Origin: Limiplasma sp031556335
GTDB taxonomy: Bacteria; Bacillota; Clostridia; Christensenellales; Aristaeellaceae
Reading direction: 5' to 3'
Assembly (NCBI GenBank): GCA_031556335.1
Contig: JAVBTE010000004.1
Span: 1-25,583 of the forward strand
DNA: 25,583 nt
Positions within the stretch are counted from its first letter, which is position 1. The number at the start of each line of letters is the position of its first letter. A model generated the notes under the pieces. That model worked only from the letters and a program-made list of their open reading frames with translations, was not told the origin of the DNA and made no database searches. Below are positions 20,896-25,583 of this stretch, piece by piece. Made by a program: the position numbers and the translations under genes.

Positions 20896-23345
20896 TTAAC
20901 GCAAGGGCCGTGGATGCGCGAGAAGGGCGTGCACCGCTCTTGTGCGTGAAGAGAAGAAAAAGGGCGTAGAGCAAACAGGCCAGAACCGCAGCCCGGTGAA
21001 TAAAGATTTATTCAGAGCGCGGTTTATGCTAGCCGCGTCCGTCTGCTGGATCTCCTCCTGGTTCCATACCGGCATCACAATGGTAGATAATGTTTGAGCG
21101 TATTCTTCCGCAGCAGCTTTCCTGTTTTCGTTGTACCGGGTGTTCAGGGCCGACAGGGCTTCCTGCTTTTCTACCCCATCCCCCATGAGCTGGATCAGCG
21201 CAAACTCCTTGTCATACTGCTCTTCCAGATGCCTGTTGATAGTCGCCATACCCTGGGCCGCCGCCAGCATGGCGTTTTCGTATACAGAGGCGTCCGCGTC
21301 ATCCTGCCCCCAGGTGCGGGCCCGGGCCACCTCAGCCTCCAGCTTCTTTTGGATGGTATGAAAGCCATCTACATCAGCGGGGATGAGGTTACTTGACCTC
21401 AATGGCCTCCCGGGTGTCGATCAGCTCTTGGAGGCGTACCTTATCCTTTTCAGCAAACAGCTTGGACTGGCGCTTTTTCAGCAGCCCGTCCATTTCCCCG
21501 TCGATGGCATCCGGCCTGGTCATGTCCGCTTCCAGCTGGGAAAAAACGCTGGTCAGTCCGGCTTCCTTGGCGGTGGTATTCAGTTCTTCTCGCGCCGTGC
21601 GGGTAGAGGCTGTCAGCGTTTTGAAGGAATCCGTCTATTCTGTAACCAGTTCATTGGTTTCGATTTTCCCATCGGACCACACCGCCAGCAGGCCTTCCAG
21701 CCAGCTTTCGGCGCTTTGGGTGGTGCGGATGTAGTCTTCCTGGGACATGCCAAAGAAGGACAGCCCCTTGCCGCCATAGAAAGTTTCGGCAGCGATATCA
21801 TGCCACTCCTTGGTGGTTTTGTTCATCCCCTCCATTGCTTCCTTGGCCTTCTTCGCCCCTGTGGCATAGTCAATCGGGCTTTGACCCCCGCAATGACAGC
21901 CACACTCAGGGCGATCCAGAAGGCGGGGATTTGGTGATGACAGCCATAATGCCCTTCCAACCGCTGCCCGCCTTGGATACAGCTCCGGCAAACTTGCCGA
22001 TGCTCGAGGAAACCGTACCGATTCCCTTGATGGCCGAGCTAAAGGCCAGCACCACAGGCCCGGTTGTGACAGCCATGGCTGCAAACTGGATGGTCTGCAT
22101 GCGCTGGGCCTCATCCAGGCCCATGAACTCTTTCAGCAAGTCCTCCGCGCCTTCGATCAGGCCTAGACCATGGGGTTCAGGTCATCGCCTACAGTCTGAG
22201 CGAACAGGGGAGCAGTATTTTTCAGGTTCTTCAGCTTGCTATCCATGGTGGCATAACGCTTGTTGGCTTCTTCGGCCAGGGCGGCGTTCTTCTCCCAGGC
22301 CTTGCCCGCCATGCCCTGGGCATCGGAGAATAACTTTGTGGCGTTGTTGGCACGCATGAGGGTATCTCGCAACCGCATTTCCTTCAGACCCATTTCTTCC
22401 AGCGTGGCGATGGAGCTAACGCCTTCCTCGTCCATTTTGCTCAGGACCACCTGGAACGCCTGGATAGCTCCAGCGGGATCACTCTTTCACAGCGCTTTGA
22501 AGCCCTCCTCGGTCATGCCGGACACCTTGGCAAAGTCCGTCAAGGCCTCGCTGCCCGTTTCCACCGCCACCTGCATTTTGATCACGGCCTTGGAAAAGGC
22601 GGAGTCGCCGCCTTCCGCTTCTAGGCCCACAGAGGACAGCGCCGCCGCAAAGCCCAGAATCTGCGCTTCTGATAGCCCTACCTGATGCCCGGCAGCGGCC
22701 AGACGCAGGGACATGTGCATAATGGAACTTTCGGCGGCGGCAAAGTTGTTGCCCAAATCCACCGGCATGCTGCCCAAACGCCCGAAATTCCCATGCTCCA
22801 CGCCTGTGATGTTGGCGAATTTAGCCAGGGTCGAGGCTTCCACCTCAGCCACGATATCCGTGGAATTGTCCAAGTCAATCATGGTGCGTGTAAAATCCAG
22901 CAAATAATCGTTGGCAATGCCCAGCTGCCCGGTGATGGCCGTAACCTCCCCTATGCTGCTTGCCCCTGCCGCCACCTGGGTGGACATGAGCTGATGCCGT
23001 CAGACAGCTTGGCGTATTCGGCTTCCGTTGCGTCCACGGTTTTGCGAACAGAAGTGAGGCGGACTCATAATCAATAGAGGCATTCACCGCAGCGGTACCC
23101 AAGGGAACGATGGGCGTGGTCAGGTATTGGGTCATGGGCTTGCCGATGTTTTCCAGGCCTTTGGATACGGAAGCGCAGCTCTTGCTGAAGGAGGTCAGGG
23201 TTTCACTGGCCTTGGTCCATACGGGCTGCGCCTTTTGCAGTACAGTGGTGGTGCCCTGATCTGGGCCTCGGTATCCTTTACGGCGGCACGGGCGTCGTTA
23301 TAGGCGGCACCGGCCTTGGCCACCGCGTCGGCGTTTATACTGCTC
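20896..23345 (-). pseudogene. Decayed phage tail tape-measure gene
   Basis: Minus-strand fragments in several frames join into one long tail tape-measure protein, which sets tail length in siphophages and myophages. From its 5' end: NADAVAKAGAAYNDARAAVK (near 23300), GKPMTQYLTTPIVPLGTAAV, QVAAGASSIGEVTAITGQLG, LRDTLMRANNATKLFSDAQG, AAMAVTTGPVVLAFSSAI, IDYATGAKKAKEAMEGMNK, and ADVDGFHTIQKKLEAEV near the 3' end. At least eight lesions break it: frameshifts near 23258, 23060-22990, 22165, 21935, 21890 and 21400, and nonsense codons at 22487-22489 and 21635-21637. The 5' end stops at the junction with parA at about 23345. The 20802-20895 stretch next to it holds only a small GC hairpin. Confidence 0.85.
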
Positions 23346-23608
23346 CCATACTCACCATGGTTGACAATCGTACCAATTATGCGAAAGAAATCGCTGCTTT
23401 GCTTCGAGAAACCTATGGCGCCAAGCTCAAGGTTTTCAATACCGAGATTCCCCATTCTGTCCGCGCCGCGGAAATAGCGGCAGAAGCCAAAAGCATCTAT
23501 GCACACGACCCCAAGGGTAAAGTGGCACAAGCATACATGGGATTGACCAAGGAGGTGTTGCAGCTTGAAAACCAGCGGCAAAAACATAAGTCTGAGCAGC
23601 TACGATAA
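23346..23608 (+). pseudogene. parA: C-terminal remnant of ParA/Soj-type ATPase
   Basis: The frame reads ILTMVDNRTNYAKEIAALLR, then EIPHSVRAAEIAAEAKSIYA and HDPKGKVAQAYMGLTKEVL. These are the closing strands of ParA-type partition ATPases. The Walker A and other nucleotide-binding motifs are absent because everything upstream of about 23346 is foreign tape-measure sequence on the other strand. An ATG at 23357 exists but the product could not bind ATP. It overlaps the start of parB, the normal parAB arrangement, so a complete operon once stood here. Confidence 0.85.
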
Positions 23609-24487
23609 AATCTTTTCCACGGAGGAAATGCAGGAAGAAGCTGGCCGTGAAAAGGTGCAAATGATTCCCCTGAATGAGTTGCATCCCTTTGCCGGGCATC
23701 CTTTCAAAGTCAAGGATGACGATGCCATGATGGAAACTGCGGATAGCGTCAAGCAGTATGGCGTGCTGGTTCCGGCGATTGCGAGGCCACGGGAGGCTGG
23801 CGGGTATGAGCTGGTGGCAGGGCACAGGCGGCACAGGGCAAGTGAGCTGGCGGGGCTGGATGAAATGCCGGTCATTGTCCGGGATTTGGACGATGATGCC
23901 GCAACCATCATTATGGTGGATAGCAATTTGCAGCGGGAAACGCTGCTGCCCAGTGAGCGGGCGTTTGCGTATAAGATGAAGTTGGAGGCGATAAAACGGC
24001 AAGGTGCGAGGTCTGATTTGACTTCTATGCAAGTTGCACAGAAGTTGTCTGTCGAAAAAGTGGGCGATGATGCCGGTATCAGCAAAGATCAGATTCGCCG
24101 TTTCATCCGCTTAACCTCCCTCACCCCCGAACTGCGGACATGGTAGATGCCAAGAAAATCGCTTTCAACCCCGCCGTGGAGTTGTCCTACCTAACCCCGG
24201 AAGAACAAACCCAGCTCACCGTTGCCATGGAAAGCGAACAAGCCACCCCCTCCCTCTCCCAAGCCCAACGGCTAAAAAAGTTCAGCCAGGAAGGCACCCT
24301 TTCCCCAGATGTGATGCGAGCCATCATGTCCGAGGAAAAGAAACCGGAGGTGGAGAAGCTCACCATCAGCAGCGATAGACTCCGCAAGTTCTTCCCCAAA
24401 AGCTACACGCCTGAACGGATGGAAGAAACCATTTTCAAGCTGCTGGAACAATGGCAAAAAAAGCGGCAGCAACAGCAGGAACGCTAG
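23565..24487 (+). pseudogene. parB: parB, broken by a single-base frameshift
   Basis: A ParB partition protein of integrative elements or plasmids. The start is TTG at 23565 with AAGGAGG 9 nt upstream (MKTSGKNISLSSYDKIFSTE). ParB box motifs are clear: ELHPFAGHPFKVKDD, GVLVPAIARP, the CTP-site motif GYELVAGHRRHRASELAGL, and MVDSNLQRETLLPSERAFAY. The first frame ends at 24146 as TPELRTW-stop. The downstream frame, from 24140, begins MVDAKKIAFNPAVELSYL, which is where ParB should continue. Restoring one G near 24135-24137 would give ELRDMVDAKK, so a GGG to GG contraction explains it. The N-terminal 193-residue part keeps the CTP-binding domain but loses the end of the helical domain. It could alternatively be a sequencing error. 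Confidence 0.85.
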
Positions 24488-24515
24488 GAAACACAACAAA
24501 AGAATATGGCATGAG

Positions 24516-24552
24516 GCCGGAGCTATGAAACGAAAAGCTCCGGCTTTTTTTG
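24516..24552 (+). terminator. Rho-independent terminator after parB
   Basis: A perfect 9-bp stem GCCGGAGCT/AGCTCCGGC (24516-24524 with 24536-24544) is followed directly by eight T residues (24545-24552). It separates parAB from the replication-initiator-like gene, whose start lies 24 nt later. Confidence 0.9.
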
Positions 24553-24575
24553 TGCCTATGAATGGAGGCAATCCT

Positions 24576-25511
24576 ATGGCGGTCTATCGTGTGGAGAAAA
24601 CGAAGGATTTTACGGTCATGGCCAATTATCACCTGAAAGACCGGACGATCTCGTTAAAGGCCAAGGGGCTTTTATCTGTCATGCTTTCCCTCCCGGAGAA
24701 CTGGGTGTATACGCTGAAAGGGCTTGCCAGCATCAGCAAAGAGGGTCTGGATGCCATCCGCGAGGGCATTCGTGAACTGGAAGCGGCAGGCTATATCATC
24801 CGAAACCGTACCCGAAATGAGAAAGGGCAGCTTGCTGGCGCGGAATACATCATCCGTGAACAGCCGCAGCCCGTAGCGGAAAAGCAGGCTCGAACCGACG
24901 CTGAACCGTCTGAACCATTGCCTAACCCGCCGCAGGCGGAGCCCTTGGAGCAAGCGCCCACAACCGAAACCCCTGCAAAGGCAAACCCTATAACGACAGC
25001 TCCCATATGGAAAAAGCCTGCGCCGGAAAATCCAACGCAGAGTGTTCCCATGCTATTAAGAACTAAGGAAGTTAAAACGGATTTAGAAAACATCCATAAA
25101 TCCATCTATCCATCCAATCCGGATGGGATGGATGTGGACCGATGCCGGAGGGAGGTTCGCACCCGGATCGATTACTATGGGCTCTTGGAGGACCCCAGCG
25201 CCCCGGAAGAACAACTGGACGAAATTGTGGAGCTGACGGTGGAAACGCTGTGCTCTTCCAGACCCACGATTCAAATCGCTGGGGACGAATACCCGGCAAA
25301 GCTAGTCAAAGAACGTTTTTTGAAGCTCACCGGCAAGCATATCGGTTATGTCATGGATCGCCTAAAAGCAAACCGCACGCTGATCCGCAACATCAAGAAT
25401 TATCTGCTGGCTGTGCTTTTTAATGCCGCCGTTACGGTGGATCACTATTATACGGCGGAGTTTAACCACTTCTACCTGGGTGGGGGCGCGGTGCGGGCAG
25501 CCCGCGCCTAA
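24576..25511 (+). CDS. Replication-initiator-like winged-helix protein (DUF6017 type)
   Basis: A 311-residue protein. Residues about 1-95 are the winged-helix domain of replication-initiator-A/phage replisome-organiser type found next to parB in Clostridia integrative elements: MAVYRVEKTKDFTVMANYHL, then ISLKAKGLLSVMLSLPENWV and LEAAGYIIRNRTRNEKGQL. A proline-rich, low-complexity linker follows (about 100-175). The C-terminal domain (GMDVDRCRREVRTRIDYYGL to the end, with YVMDRLKANRTLIRNIKNYL) is like DUF6017. The start at 24576 has GGAGG 7 nt upstream; an earlier in-frame start lies inside the terminator and is unlikely. It probably takes part in element replication; it looks intact although its parAB neighbours are broken. 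Confidence 0.85.
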   Translation: MAVYRVEKTKDFTVMANYHLKDRTISLKAKGLLSVMLSLPENWVYTLKGLASISKEGLDAIREGIRELEAAGYIIRNRTRNEKGQLAGAEYIIREQPQPVAEKQARTDAEPSEPLPNPPQAEPLEQAPTTETPAKANPITTAPIWKKPAPENPTQSVPMLLRTKEVKTDLENIHKSIYPSNPDGMDVDRCRREVRTRIDYYGLLEDPSAPEEQLDEIVELTVETLCSSRPTIQIAGDEYPAKLVKERFLKLTGKHIGYVMDRLKANRTLIRNIKNYLLAVLFNAAVTVDHYYTAEFNHFYLGGGAVRAARA

Positions 25512-25540
25512 TCAAACTGGTAGAAAAGCGAGAAAGGATA

Positions 25541-25583
25541 ATGGTTTCATTCATGGCACAATCCAAATTACATCCCCGGCCAT
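25541..25583 (+). CDS. Possible start of a further gene, cut by the window edge
   Basis: A GAAAGGA site at 25531-25537 precedes ATG 25541, and a second in-frame ATG lies at 25553. Only 14 codons are visible (MVSFMAQSKLHPRP), too few to identify a family. The position after a replication-initiator-like gene fits another element gene. Confidence 0.35.
   Translation, partial: MVSFMAQSKLHPRP

Noticed and set aside
1..25583. tRNA genes or a tRNA-based attachment site
   Set aside because: I looked for T-loop-like GGTTCGAATCC patterns and cloverleaf arms next to the recombinase block and found none.

Overview
The window reads as a fragment of a moderately GC-rich Clostridia-type Firmicutes chromosome. 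The basis is a SigA-type rpoD next to dnaG and dgt, the trmK / Nif3 / zinc-ribbon neighbourhood typical of Firmicutes, strong AGGAGG ribosome binding sites, and hairpin-rich intergenic repeats of a style common in gut Clostridia. This assignment is inference from gene content; no rRNA or tRNA gene was seen.

Positions 1-11366 are compact core genome, with every gene on the minus strand. In transcription order from the right they are dgt, dnaG, rpoD (ending at a strong hairpin terminator), then a new promoter and trmK, Nif3-like, C4 zinc-ribbon coiled-coil protein and pyrimidine-nucleoside phosphorylase. Further left lie two small membrane proteins (one DUF5058-like) coupled to a membrane-anchored M20 peptidase. 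Two convergent pairs of modular hairpin repeats flank that peptidase operon.

From about 11400 the composition becomes more AT-rich and the DNA becomes a patchwork of mobile-element and phage debris. Positions 11926-13260 hold broken pieces of a tail-fibre-like protein with a C-type-lectin/FGE-like C-terminus, and an RHS/YD-repeat fragment. Positions 20896-23345 hold a heavily mutated phage tail tape-measure gene. All these pieces are on the minus strand and may be the two ends of one dead prophage that later insertions split.

Between them (13268-19408) sits the most interesting region: an intact locus made of an XRE repressor diverging from a six-gene, translationally coupled plus-strand operon. 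The operon encodes a serine-recombinase-like protein that has lost its catalytic serine, an intact large serine recombinase with an unusual C-terminal module, two stand-alone proteins that appear to repeat that module, and two different ParB-superfamily proteins. No transfer or replication genes are inside it. I read it as a possible self-contained recombinase-ParB system, and it is the main candidate for something undescribed. A MerR regulator with a textbook 19-bp-spacer promoter and a VOC (PhnB-like) protein follow.

The right end (23346-25583) is part of an integrative-element or plasmid maintenance module: a parA gene that has lost its 5' part at the junction with the tape-measure debris, a parB gene broken by what looks like a one-base deletion, a strong terminator, and an intact replication-initiator-like winged-helix protein. 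Another gene may begin at the window edge.
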